In this document: piece by piece, positions 9,079 through 17,581 of the stretch | Numbering within the stretch: position 1 is the stretch's first letter | How the letters are laid out: each line of letters opens with the position of its first letter | Assembly (NCBI RefSeq): GCF_011694815.1 | Contig: NZ_CP050177.1 | Coordinates: 5,062,001 to 5,126,000, forward strand | Length of the DNA stretch: 64,000 nt | Source: Streptomyces liangshanensis | Lineage (GTDB): Bacteria > Actinomycetota > Actinomycetes > Streptomycetales > Streptomycetaceae | Direction of reading: 5' to 3' | The notes under the pieces: model-generated | Seen by the model: only the letters and a program-made list of their open reading frames with translations | Told to the model about the DNA's origin: nothing | The model's database searches: none | Program-made: the position numbers and the translations under genes

Positions 9079-9360
9079 ATGAACCGCAGTGAGCTGGTGG
9101 CCGCCCTGGCCGACCGCGCCGAGGTGACCCGCAAGGACGCCGACGCCGTGCTGGCCGCTCTCGCCGAGACCGTCGGCGAGATCGTCGCCAAGGGCGACGA
9201 GAAGGTCACCATCCCCGGCTTCCTGACCTTCGAGCGCACCCACCGTGCCGCTCGGACCGCTCGTAACCCGCAGACCGGCGACCCGATCCAGATCCCGGCC
9301 GGCTACAGCGTGAAGGTCTCCGCGGGCTCCAAGCTCAAGGAAGCCGCCAAGGGCAAGTAA
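9079..9360 (+). CDS. hupA: HU-family histone-like DNA-binding protein
   Basis: 93-residue nucleoid protein that bends DNA as a dimer. The sequence is a complete HU: MNRSELVAALADRAEVTRKD, GDEKVTIPGFLTFERTHRAA, the DNA-binding arm signature RTARNPQTGDPIQIPAGY, and the C-terminal KVSAGSKLKEAAKGK. It lacks the long Lys/Ala-rich tail of HupS, so it is the short vegetative type. The start at ATG 9079 is fixed by GGGAG a few bases upstream and by the HU N-terminus, although the frame is open further upstream. It ends in a very strong terminator shared with convergent murA. Confidence 0.95.
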   Translation: MNRSELVAALADRAEVTRKDADAVLAALAETVGEIVAKGDEKVTIPGFLTFERTHRAARTARNPQTGDPIQIPAGYSVKVSAGSKLKEAAKGK

Positions 9361-9382
9361 CCCCACAGGCGAACTAGCACGG

Positions 9383-9420
9383 CACAGGGGCGGCCATCCA
9401 ACCGGATGGCCGCCCCTGTG
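9383..9420. terminator. Strong hairpin terminator between hupA and murA, probably bidirectional
   Basis: Perfect 17-bp stem: 9383-9399 pairs with 9404-9420 around the loop AACC, followed by TTGT. It lies 22 bp after the HU stop and 136 bp from the murA stop on the other strand. Confidence 0.9.
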
Positions 9421-9556
9421 TTGTCCCCCAGAAGGCCACAGACCGGGCGTGTACGGCCCGGAACGCCCCGGGCGGCACGATGGCCCCGCCCGGGGGAGCG
9501 AGGCCATCAGCGCCGTACAGAGGGATTCCGGGGGCATGTGCCCCCGGCCGGGTGGG

Positions 9557-10897
9557 TCAGACCAGCGAACCGCCCGGGAGCTCGACCTTGGCCCCCAGCT
9601 CGGTGAGCTTGTCCATGAAGTTCTCGTAGCCGCGGTTGATCAGGTCGATGCCGTGCACCCGGGAGGTGCCCTGCGCCGCCAGCGCCGCGATCAGGTACGA
9701 GAAGCCGCCGCGCAGGTCGGGGATGACCAGGTCGGCGCCCTGGAGCTTGGTGGGGCCGGACACGACGGCCGAGTGCAGGAAGTTCCGCTGGCCGAAGCGG
9801 CAGTCCGAGCCGCCCAGGCACTCCCGGTAGAGCTGGATGTGCGCGCCCATCTGGTTGAGCGCCGAGGTGAAGCCCAGCCGCGACTCGTACACCGTCTCGT
9901 GCACGATGGACAGCCCGGACGCCTGCGTCAGGGCCACCACGAGCGGCTGCTGCCAGTCGGTCTGGAAACCGGGGTGGACGTCGGTCTCCAGGGCGATCGC
10001 GTTGAGCGAGCCGCCCGGGTGCCAGAAGCGGATGCCCTCGTCGTCGATCTCGAAGGCGCCGCCGACCTTGCGGTAGGTGTTGAGGAAGGTCATCATCGAC
10101 CGCTGCTGGGCGCCGCGGACGTAGATGTTCCCCTCGGTGGCCAGCGCGGCGGACGCCCAGGAGGCGGCCTCCAGCCGGTCGGGGATGGCGCGGTGCGTGT
10201 AGCCGTCGAGCCGGTCGACGCCGGTGATCCGGATCGTCCGGTCGGTGTCCATGGAGATGATCGCGCCCATCTTCTGGAGCACGCAGATCAGGTCCTCGAT
10301 CTCCGGCTCCACCGCGGCGTTCGACAGCTCCGTGACGCCTTCGGCCAGGACGGCCGTCAGCAGCACCTGCTCCGTCGAGCCGACCGAGGGGTACGGCAGC
10401 CTGATCTTGGTGCCGCGCAGCCGCTGCGGGGCCTCCAGGTACTGGCCGTCCGCCCGCTTCTCGATCGTCGCGCCGAACTGGCGCAGCACGTCGAAGTGGA
10501 AGTCGATGGGCCGGCCGCCGATGTCGCAGCCGCCCAGGCCGGGGATGAAGGCGTGCCCGAGCCGGTGCAGCAGCGGGCCGCAGAACAGGATCGGGATGCG
10601 CGACGACCCGGCGTGCGCGTCGATGTCGGCGACGTTGGCGCTCTCGACGTACGTCGGGTCGAGGATCAGCTCGCCCGGTTCGTCGCCCGGGCGCACGGTG
10701 ACGCCGTGCAGTTGGAGCAGTCCGCGGACGACCCGTACGTCACGGATGTCCGGCACGTTGCGCAGCCGGCTGGGGCCGCTGCCGAGCAGCGCGGCGACCA
10801 TGGCCTTCGGCACCAGGTTCTTCGCACCGCGAACGCGGATCTCACCCTCCAGCGGGGTTCCGCCGTGGACAAGCATTACATCGTCTTTGACGGTCAT
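9557..10897 (-). CDS. murA: UDP-N-acetylglucosamine 1-carboxyvinyltransferase
   Basis: First committed step of peptidoglycan synthesis: transfers enolpyruvate from PEP to UDP-GlcNAc. 446 residues, close to the usual 420-450. The start is VHGGTPLEGEIRVRGAKNLV, with the Lys-Asn that bind UDP-GlcNAc. The catalytic Cys loop is GLGGCDIGGRPID at about residue 124; because the Cys is kept, fosfomycin sensitivity would be expected. VHETVYESRLGFTSALNQMG and DLRGGFSYLIAAL are also typical. Start ATG 10897 is set by the conserved N-terminus; a much longer upstream extension of the frame is noncoding. Convergent with hupA. Streptomyces often carry a second MurA; only this one is in view. Confidence 0.95.
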   Translation of the reverse strand: MTVKDDVMLVHGGTPLEGEIRVRGAKNLVPKAMVAALLGSGPSRLRNVPDIRDVRVVRGLLQLHGVTVRPGDEPGELILDPTYVESANVADIDAHAGSSRIPILFCGPLLHRLGHAFIPGLGGCDIGGRPIDFHFDVLRQFGATIEKRADGQYLEAPQRLRGTKIRLPYPSVGSTEQVLLTAVLAEGVTELSNAAVEPEIEDLICVLQKMGAIISMDTDRTIRITGVDRLDGYTHRAIPDRLEAASWASAALATEGNIYVRGAQQRSMMTFLNTYRKVGGAFEIDDEGIRFWHPGGSLNAIALETDVHPGFQTDWQQPLVVALTQASGLSIVHETVYESRLGFTSALNQMGAHIQLYRECLGGSDCRFGQRNFLHSAVVSGPTKLQGADLVIPDLRGGFSYLIAALAAQGTSRVHGIDLINRGYENFMDKLTELGAKVELPGGSLV

Positions 10898-11159
10898 GAA
10901 TCTCGCGTTCCGGAGTGGGCGGGCAGGTGGCCAAGCAAAAGGGTAAGGGGCCGGAGCCCCTGCCCCGTAAGGGCGAGGACGTCCCGAACACGTAATGAAT
11001 TCGACATGACACGTTCCGTTCCACGCCCCTCGCGGAGGGTCACCGTCCCATCTTCCCGCCGCCCGGTGTCCGAGCCGCCCCGGTGCGTCGTGAGCTGCGT
11101 GGGCACGCACTGGGCCGCGCGGGGCACGGACCGGGCGAATGTGCGGGATCATGTGTCGC

Positions 11160-11720
11160 ATGACCGAGGTGTCCTCGCTCACAGGGCGGTTGCTGGTCGC
11201 GACACCCGCTCTGGCGGACCCGAATTTCGATCGCGCCGTTGTGCTGTTGCTCGACCACGACGACAAGGGTTCTCTCGGCGTGGTCCTCAACAGGCCCACG
11301 CCGGTGGACGTGGGGGACATCCTGGAGGCCTGGGGGGACCACGCGGGGGAGCCGGGGGTGGTGTTCCAGGGCGGTCCCGTGTCGCTCGACTCCGCGCTCG
11401 GCCTCGCCGTCATCCCCGGCGACGAGGGACCACTCGGCTGGCGCAGGGTGTACGGGGCGATCGGCCTGGTCGACCTGGAGACCCCGCCCGAGCTGCTCGT
11501 ACAGGCGCTCGGCTCGCTGCGGATCTTCGCCGGGTACGCGGGCTGGGGGCCGGGGCAGCTGGAGGCCGAGATGGCCGAAGGGGCCTGGTACGTCGTGGAC
11601 TCGGAGCCGGGTGACGTGTCGTCGCCGCGGCCCGAGGGGCTGTGGCGGGCGGTGCTGCGCAGGCAGCGCGGGGAGCTGGCGATGGTGGCCACGTACCCGG
11701 ACGATCCGTCCTTGAACTGA
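11160..11720 (+). CDS. YqgE/AlgH-family protein
   Basis: 186-residue cytoplasmic protein of the YqgE/AlgH family, biochemical role unknown. Family features: SLTGRLLVATPALADPNFDR near the start, GSLGVVLNRPTP, VFQGGPVS, RIFAGYAGWGPGQLEAE and GAWYVV. Starts at 11139, 11151 and 11160 are in frame; I chose 11160 because homologues begin MTEVSSLTGRLL, but no strong ribosome site separates them. Divergent from murA across about 260 bp that should hold both promoters. A weak hairpin (11725-11747) follows. Confidence 0.88.
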   Translation: MTEVSSLTGRLLVATPALADPNFDRAVVLLLDHDDKGSLGVVLNRPTPVDVGDILEAWGDHAGEPGVVFQGGPVSLDSALGLAVIPGDEGPLGWRRVYGAIGLVDLETPPELLVQALGSLRIFAGYAGWGPGQLEAEMAEGAWYVVDSEPGDVSSPRPEGLWRAVLRRQRGELAMVATYPDDPSLN

Positions 11721-11830
11721 CGCGGGGCCGCGCGCGGGGGGCGGCCCTGAGCGATGCGTGAGCGAACGGTTCCGGAGTGCATGGCCCCGGAGCCTCCGTC
11801 CGGGCCCCGTCGTGGGTACCCTTGGCGCTC

Positions 11831-12130
11831 ATGAGCACTCTTGAGCCCGAGCGCGGGGCAGGGACGGGCACCCTCGTGGAGCCGGCACCACAGGTGTCGC
11901 ACGGCGACGGCGACCACGAGCGCTTCGCCCACTACGTCCAGAAGGACAAGATCATGGCGAGTGCCCTCGACGGCACTCCGGTGGTCGCACTGTGCGGGAA
12001 GGTCTGGGTACCGGGGCGCGACCCCAAGAAGTACCCGGTCTGCCCGATGTGCAAGGAGATCTACGAGTCCATGGGCCCCGGCGGGGACAAGGACAAGGAC
12101 AAGGGCGGCAAGGACAAGAGCAAGAAGTAA
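11831..12130 (+). CDS. DUF3039 zinc-ribbon-like small protein
   Basis: 99 residues, actinobacterial family of unknown function. The core holds HERFAHYVQKDKIMASALDG followed by PVVALCGKVWVPGRDPKKY and CPMCKEIY; the single Cys plus CxxC suggest a zinc-binding site. The C-terminus is a charged Lys/Asp/Gly tail (GGDKDKDKGGKDKSKK), probably disordered. ATG 11831 is the sensible start. Monocistronic: a strong terminator follows 23 bp after the stop. Confidence 0.85.
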   Translation: MSTLEPERGAGTGTLVEPAPQVSHGDGDHERFAHYVQKDKIMASALDGTPVVALCGKVWVPGRDPKKYPVCPMCKEIYESMGPGGDKDKDKGGKDKSKK

Positions 12131-12153
12131 CGGCTGGTCCTGTCCTTCGGTGA

Positions 12154-12191
12154 CGGCCCCCCGGGCGCGCGTGTGCGCGCCCGGGGGGCCG
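12154..12191 (+). terminator. Strong hairpin terminator after DUF3039 gene
   Basis: Perfect 17-bp G/C stem (12154-12170 with 12175-12191), loop GTGT, followed by TTCGCGTTTT. Confidence 0.88.
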
Positions 12192-12251
12192 TTCGCGTTT
12201 TGTCCGGCATGCGGGGCGGTCCGTTGCACAGGGTGCTTCGGCGGGTCACAG

Positions 12252-12267
12252 AGTGGTAGAGACCACT
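12252..12267. promoter_or_regulatory. DasR-responsive element (dre-like operator)
   Basis: AGTGGTAGAGACCACT matches the published DasR consensus A(G/C)TGGTCTAGACCA(G/C)T at 14 of 16 positions, with both outer half-sites intact. It lies 116 bp upstream of the sugar-binding protein gene of an aminosugar-type ABC/GH20 operon, the expected place for GlcNAc-responsive control. Three similar sites occur at nagE2/nagF in this window. Confidence 0.75.
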
Positions 12268-12382
12268 TGTCGGCGTGTTCCCGACATGCTTATCTCCTGC
12301 GAGTTGTGCAGAACGAAACGCACGTTGCGCATGCTGCAACGGATGCCCCTGTCGTCCCCACCGACCCGTAGGGAACTCCCGG

Positions 12383-13684
12383 ATGAAGCTTTCCCGCATG
12401 GCCGCCCCGATAGCGGCACTGGTGCTCGCCGGCCTCACGGCCTCCGCCTGCGCGCCACAGACGTCCGACAACGCCGCGACGAAGGACGAGAAGAGCGGCA
12501 CGCTGCGCGTGTGGCTCTTCCAGGAGGTCAACAACAAGCCCAAGGAGCAGGTCGTCGACGGCGCCGTCGCCGCGTTCCGCAAGGAGCACGCGGGCACGAA
12601 GGTCGAGATCGAGTACATCCCCGTCGAGACCCGCGCCCAGCGCATCAAGGCCGCCTTCAACGACCCGAAGAGCGCGCCCGACCTCGTCGAGTACGGCAAC
12701 ACCGACACGGCCGGGTACGTCAAGGACGGCGGACTCGCCGACGTCACCGAGGAGTTCGGCGCCTGGGACGAGGCCAAGGACACCGACCCCACGGCGAAGC
12801 AGTCCGTCACGGTGGACGGGAAGATCTACGGCGCGCCCCTGTTCGTCGGCGTCCGCGCGCTCTACTACCGCACCGACGTCTTCAAGGAGTTGGGGCTCGC
12901 CGCCCCCAAGTCCCAGGCCGAGCTGATATCCACGGCCAAGAAGATCCACAAGGCCAAGCCCTCCCTGTACGGGCTCGCGGTGGGCGGCGCGTACACCTAC
13001 GGCGCCATGCCGTTCGTCTGGTCGAACGGCGGCGAACTCGCCGACGAGAGCGGCGGTACGTACAAGGCGGCCGTCAACAGCCCCGCCGCCCGCAAGGGCA
13101 TCGCCGCCTACACCTCCCTGTTCGGCGACGACAACTGCCCGGCCGCCAAGTGCGCCGCCATGGGCGGCAACGCCACCGTCACCGCCTTCGCGTCCGGACA
13201 GGCCGCCATGGCGATCGGCGGCGACTTCAGCCACCAGGCCGTCGAGGCCGGCACGGTCAAGGGCAAGTACGCCGTCGTCCCGCTGCCCGGCGTCCAGGCC
13301 GGATCGATCGCCCCCGCGTTCGCCGGCGGCAACAACATCGGTGTCCTCAGGAGCAGTTCGCACCGCACCCTCGCCGTCGACCTGATGAAGTCGATCACGG
13401 GCAAGGACACCCAGGCCAAACTCTTCGACGCGATGGGCTTCCTGCCGACGTACACGGACGTCCTCGCGGCCTCCGCCCAGAAGCAGCCGTTTGTCGCCCC
13501 CTTCGTCAAGACCCTCGGCGCCGGGGCCAAGTTCGTCCCCGCCTCCGCGGGCTGGTCCCAGATCGACTCCTCGCTGGTCCTGCCGACGATGTTCCAGGAG
13601 ATCATCAGCGGCCGTAAGGACGTCGCGGCGGCCTCCGACGACGCGGCGAAGAAGATGGACGCGGCGTTCGCGTCCGCGGGCTGA
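12383..13684 (+). CDS. Sugar ABC transporter substrate-binding lipoprotein
   Basis: 433-residue extracellular solute-binding protein, family 1 (MalE-like). Signal peptide with lipobox LTASAC, cleavage before Cys at about residue 23. The mature start TLRVWLFQEVNNKPKEQVVD and later IYGAPLFVGVRALYYRTDVF with GAMPFVWSNGGEL are typical. First gene of a binding protein-permease-permease-hexosaminidase operon, so the ligand is probably a GlcNAc-containing oligosaccharide (inference from neighbours and the dre site). AGGGAA precedes ATG 12383. It is neither DasA nor NgcE by location. Confidence 0.9.
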   Translation: MKLSRMAAPIAALVLAGLTASACAPQTSDNAATKDEKSGTLRVWLFQEVNNKPKEQVVDGAVAAFRKEHAGTKVEIEYIPVETRAQRIKAAFNDPKSAPDLVEYGNTDTAGYVKDGGLADVTEEFGAWDEAKDTDPTAKQSVTVDGKIYGAPLFVGVRALYYRTDVFKELGLAAPKSQAELISTAKKIHKAKPSLYGLAVGGAYTYGAMPFVWSNGGELADESGGTYKAAVNSPAARKGIAAYTSLFGDDNCPAAKCAAMGGNATVTAFASGQAAMAIGGDFSHQAVEAGTVKGKYAVVPLPGVQAGSIAPAFAGGNNIGVLRSSSHRTLAVDLMKSITGKDTQAKLFDAMGFLPTYTDVLAASAQKQPFVAPFVKTLGAGAKFVPASAGWSQIDSSLVLPTMFQEIISGRKDVAAASDDAAKKMDAAFASAG

Positions 13685-13689
13685 ACCGG

Positions 13690-14697
13690 ATGACGTCCCC
13701 CACCGACCACGCGCCGCGCCCCCGGTCGCCGAAGAGGCCGGAAACGGCCCTCCCGGCGACCGGGGGCAAGGCCCCGCGCCCAGGACCCCGCGGGGGCACC
13801 CGCGGCGGCCCCCGGCGGGCCGGCCAGGGCGGCTGGACCCCGTGGCTCTACCTCGCGCCCGCCCTCGTCGTCCTCGGCGGCCTGCTCGTCTACCCGATCT
13901 ACCAACTGGGCCTGATCTCCTTCCTGGAGTACACCCAGGCCCAGGTCAGCGGCGGGCAGCCGACCACCTTCCAGGGCTTCGGGAACTACGCCACGCTCTT
14001 CGGCGACAGCCAGTTCTGGCAGGTCCTGCTCGCGACCGTCCTGTTCGCCGCCGCCTGCGTCGTCACCACGCTCGGCCTCGGCTGCGCCCTCGCCGTCCTC
14101 CTGACGCGCGTACGGGCCCTGCCGCGCCTCGCGCTGATGCTCGCCGCCCTCGGCGCCTGGGCCACCCCCGCGATCACCGGCTCCACCGTCTTCGTCTTCC
14201 TCTTCGACCCCGACTACGGACCGGTCAACCGGATCCTGGGCCTCGGCGACTTCTCCTGGACGTACGGCCGCTACAGCGCCTTCACGCTCGTCCTCCTCGA
14301 AGTCGTCTGGTGCTCCTTCCCGTTCGTGATGGTCACCGTCTACGCCGGCATCAAGGCCATCCCCGGCGAGGTGCTGGAGGCGGCCTCCCTCGACGGCGCC
14401 TCCCAGTGGCGCACCTGGCGGTCCGTCACCGCGCCGATGCTGCGTCCGATCCTGGTGGTCGTCACCATCCAGTCGATCATCTGGGACTTCAAGGTCTTCA
14501 CCCAGATCTACGTGATGACCAACGGCGGAGGAATCGCCGGCCAGAATCTCGTGCTCAATGTCTACGCGTACCAAAAGGCCTTTGCGTCCTCGCAGTACAG
14601 CCTGGGCTCGGCCATCGGCGTGGTCATGCTGCTGATTCTGCTGGCGGTCACACTCGTCTATCTGCGGCTGCTCCGCCGCCGGGGGGAAGAACTGTGA
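13690..14697 (+). CDS. Sugar ABC transporter permease (MalF type)
   Basis: Inner-membrane permease of 335 residues with six predicted helices (first at about 55-75, WTPWLYLAPALVVLGGLLVY). The EAA loop that contacts the ATPase is EVLEAASLDGASQWRTWRSV at about residue 230. The N-terminal 45 residues are Pro/Arg-rich and cytoplasmic. It starts 5 bp after the binding-protein stop and ends overlapping the next start (GTGA at 14694). Confidence 0.9.
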   Translation: MTSPTDHAPRPRSPKRPETALPATGGKAPRPGPRGGTRGGPRRAGQGGWTPWLYLAPALVVLGGLLVYPIYQLGLISFLEYTQAQVSGGQPTTFQGFGNYATLFGDSQFWQVLLATVLFAAACVVTTLGLGCALAVLLTRVRALPRLALMLAALGAWATPAITGSTVFVFLFDPDYGPVNRILGLGDFSWTYGRYSAFTLVLLEVVWCSFPFVMVTVYAGIKAIPGEVLEAASLDGASQWRTWRSVTAPMLRPILVVVTIQSIIWDFKVFTQIYVMTNGGGIAGQNLVLNVYAYQKAFASSQYSLGSAIGVVMLLILLAVTLVYLRLLRRRGEEL

Positions 14698-15533
14698 ACC
14701 TGCCGCTCGTCCGCCGTCCCTGGCGCCTCGCCGCCGAGGCATCGGCCCTGGTCATCGCCGTCGTGGTGGCGTTTCCGCTGTACTGGATGGTTCTCTCCGC
14801 GTTCAAACCGGCGGGCGAGGTCCAATCCACCCGGCCGCGCCCGTGGACCCTGTCCCCGTCGCTCGACTCGTTCCGCCGCGTCTTCCAACAACAGGAATTC
14901 GGGCGGTACTTCCTCAACAGCCTGCTGGTCGCCGGCACGGTCGTGATCGTCTCCGCGCTGGTCGCCTTTCTGGCGGCCACGGCGGTCACCCGCTTCCGTT
15001 TCCGCTTCCGTACGACCCTGCTGATCATGTTCCTCGTCGCGCAGATGGTGCCGATCGAGGCGCTCACCATCCCGCTGTTCTTCCAGATGCGCGACCTCGG
15101 CCTGCTCAATACGCTCGGCTCGCTGATCCTGCCGCATCTCGCGTTCTCCCTGCCGTTCGCGATCTGGATGCTGCGCGGATTCGTCAAGGCGGTGCCCGAC
15201 GCGCTGGAGGAGGCCGCCTACATCGACGGCGCGAGCCGTACCCGATTCCTGTGGCAGATCCTCTTCCCGCTGGTGTTCCCGGGGCTGGTCGCGACGAGTG
15301 TCTTCTCCTTCATCTCGACCTGGAACGACTTCCTCTTCGCGAAGTCCTTCATCATCAGCGACACCTCCCAGTCGACGCTTCCCATGGCGCTGCTGGTCTT
15401 CTTCAAACCCGACGAGAACGACTGGGGAGGGATCATGGCGGGATCCACCGTGATGACCGTTCCCGTGCTCGTCTTCTTCGTACTCGTACAGCGGCGGCTG
15501 GTCTCCGGACTGGGCGGCGCGGTCAAGGACTGA
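14694..15533 (+). CDS. Sugar ABC transporter permease (MalG type)
   Basis: 279 residues, six helices, starting LALVIAVVVAFPLYWMVLS-type sequence after a short basic N-terminus. EAA motif ALEEAAYIDGASRTRFLWQI near residue 175. GTG 14694 overlaps the stop of the MalF-type gene, which indicates coupling. No ATP-binding gene is in the operon; in Streptomyces such transporters usually share the general ATPase MsiK encoded elsewhere. Confidence 0.9.
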   Translation: MNLPLVRRPWRLAAEASALVIAVVVAFPLYWMVLSAFKPAGEVQSTRPRPWTLSPSLDSFRRVFQQQEFGRYFLNSLLVAGTVVIVSALVAFLAATAVTRFRFRFRTTLLIMFLVAQMVPIEALTIPLFFQMRDLGLLNTLGSLILPHLAFSLPFAIWMLRGFVKAVPDALEEAAYIDGASRTRFLWQILFPLVFPGLVATSVFSFISTWNDFLFAKSFIISDTSQSTLPMALLVFFKPDENDWGGIMAGSTVMTVPVLVFFVLVQRRLVSGLGGAVKD

Positions 15534-15621
15534 CCGGCGGAACCCGGTCACGGTCGACGATCGGCCGAAGCACCCGGTCGCGGTCGACGGCCGGCAGACA
15601 CACACCCGTGAGGACCGACGC

Positions 15622-17253
15622 ATGGACCTGATTCCCGACCCCCGGCACACCTGGCCGGCGCCCCAGGGGACCGACCCGTTCCCCCTGGACGACGCGACGA
15701 CCGTCGACGCGGCCCCCGGCACCGAGGGCGTCGCCCGCTGGCTCCGTACGGCCGTCGGCGCCGCGACCGGACTGCCCCTCGCGGACGGCGCCGAGGACGG
15801 CAACAGCGTCGTCCTGGAGCTCTCCGAGGACCTGGAGCGCCGGCTCGGCCCCGAGGGCTACCGGCTCACCGCCGACGCCCGGGCGGTACGGATCGAGGGC
15901 GGCGGCCCCGCCGGGGTGTTCTGGGGCGCGCAGACCCTCCGCCAGCTCCTCGGCCCCGACGCGTACCGCGCCGCCCCGGTGGACCCCGGGCGCCTGTGGT
16001 CCGTGCCCGCGACCGTGGTCGAGGACGCCCCGCGCTTCGGCTGGCGCGGCCTGATGCTCGACGTGTCACGGCACTTCATGCCCAAGGACGGCGTCCTGCG
16101 CTATCTCGACCTGCTCGCCGCGCACAAGCTGAATGTCTTCCACTTCCACCTCACCGACGACCAGGGCTGGCGCGTCGAGATCAAGCGCTATCCGAAACTG
16201 ACCGGGACCGGCGCGTGGCGCAGCCGTACCAAATGGGGACACCGCGCCTCGGAGCTCTGGGAGGAGAAACCGCACGGCGGTTACTACACCCAGGAGGACA
16301 TCCGCGAGATCGTCGCCTACGCCGCCGCGCGGCATATCACCGTCGTCCCGGAAATCGATATACCGGGACATTCGCAGGCCGCGATCGCCGCGTATCCCGA
16401 ACTCGGCAACACCGATGTCGTGGACACCGCCGCGCTCACCGTCTGGGACACCTGGGGCATCAACGAGAACGTCCTCGCCCCCACCGACCACACCCTGCGC
16501 TTCTACGAGGGCGTCCTCGAAGAGGTGCTCGGCCTCTTCCCGTCGACCTTCATCCACATCGGCGGCGACGAGTGCCGCAAGGAGCAGTGGAAGGACTCCG
16601 CGGCCGCCCAACTCCGCATCGAGGAGAACGGCCTGGCCAACGAGGACGAGCTCCAGGCCTGGTTCATCCACCACTTCGACACCTGGCTCACCGCCCGCGG
16701 CCGGCGTCTCATCGGCTGGGACGAGATCCTCGAAGGCGGTCTCGCGCCCGGCGCCGCCGTCTCCTCCTGGCGGGGGTACGGGGGCGGCATCGCCGCCGCC
16801 AGGGCGGGCCACGACGTGGTCATGTGCCCCGAGCAGCACGTCTACCTGGACCACCGGCAGGCGCCCGGCGAGGACGAGCCGATGCCCATCGGGTACGTCA
16901 GGACCCTGGAGGACGTCTACCGCTTCGAGCCCGTGCCCGCCGACCTCACCGAGGAGGAGGCGGCGCATGTCCTCGGCACCCAGGCCAACGTCTGGACCGA
17001 GGTCATGCAGGACCGCGCCCGCGTCGACTACCAGGTCTTCCCCCGCCTCGCGGCGCTGGCCGAGGTCGCGTGGTCCGACCTCCCGGCCTCCGCCGAGCGG
17101 GACTTCGAGGACTTCGAGCAGCGCATGACCGAGCACTACCGGCGGCTGGACGCCCTGGGGGTCGAATACCGGCCGTCCGGGGGGCCGTTGCCGTGGCAGC
17201 GGCGGCCCGGCGTGCTCGGACGCCCGATCGAGGGGCTGCCCCCGATCGTGTGA
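15622..17253 (+). CDS. Beta-N-acetylhexosaminidase, GH20, probably intracellular
   Basis: 543 residues; removes terminal GlcNAc/GalNAc by substrate-assisted catalysis. N-terminal GH20b-type domain, then the barrel: FGWRGLMLDVSRHFMPKDGV, NVFHFHLTDDQGWRVEIKRY, VVPEIDIPGHSQAAIAAYPE, and catalytic Asp-Glu in FIHIGGDECRKEQW at about residue 316. GTQANVWTEVMQDRARVDY and FPRLAALAEVAW close the active site. There is no signal peptide, so it should act on sugars imported by the ABC system just upstream (88-bp gap). The gap holds two imperfect copies of ACCCGGTCNCGGTCGACG. Confidence 0.93.
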   Translation: MDLIPDPRHTWPAPQGTDPFPLDDATTVDAAPGTEGVARWLRTAVGAATGLPLADGAEDGNSVVLELSEDLERRLGPEGYRLTADARAVRIEGGGPAGVFWGAQTLRQLLGPDAYRAAPVDPGRLWSVPATVVEDAPRFGWRGLMLDVSRHFMPKDGVLRYLDLLAAHKLNVFHFHLTDDQGWRVEIKRYPKLTGTGAWRSRTKWGHRASELWEEKPHGGYYTQEDIREIVAYAAARHITVVPEIDIPGHSQAAIAAYPELGNTDVVDTAALTVWDTWGINENVLAPTDHTLRFYEGVLEEVLGLFPSTFIHIGGDECRKEQWKDSAAAQLRIEENGLANEDELQAWFIHHFDTWLTARGRRLIGWDEILEGGLAPGAAVSSWRGYGGGIAAARAGHDVVMCPEQHVYLDHRQAPGEDEPMPIGYVRTLEDVYRFEPVPADLTEEEAAHVLGTQANVWTEVMQDRARVDYQVFPRLAALAEVAWSDLPASAERDFEDFEQRMTEHYRRLDALGVEYRPSGGPLPWQRRPGVLGRPIEGLPPIV

Positions 17254-17518
17254 GCCGCGCGTGAGGCGCCCGCCCCGCCCCCGTGCCCCGGGGAGCCCGC
17301 GCGGCGTCTTCGCGGGCCGTTCCGCGCCGTTCCCCGGCGCCCCCGTCAAGGCCGCGTCCCGGGCCGAACGGCGGGCGCCGGCCGGGCGCGTGGGACGCCG
17401 AAGGCGGGGCGAAGCGGACCATTGCCCTGGCCGGGGACGGATCAGCCCTTCGTGGACCCTCGCGCCGGTCGGCTCCGAAGATGTGCCAGAGTTGCCACGT
17501 CCGGGCTGTGAGCACGTA

Positions 17519-17554
17519 CGGTACGGCAACACAGGTACCGGTACGGCAACACAT
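17519..17554 (+). repeat. 20-bp-spaced direct repeat upstream of molybdoenzyme operon
   Basis: CGGTACGGCAACACA occurs at 17519-17533 and 17539-17553, spaced exactly 20 bp start to start. An inverted GTTGCC lies upstream at about 17491. The 328-bp gap (17254-17581) has no gene; this repeat is its only clear structure and sits 28 bp before the start codon, a likely operator or promoter element. Confidence 0.5.
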
Positions 17555-17581
17555 GCGGGACACCGGAAAGGGGCAGCTGGG

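Noticed and set aside
9449..11614. 721-residue open frame on the plus strand through murA
   Set aside because: It is antisense to murA, whose protein is clearly recognisable, and has antisense-type composition.
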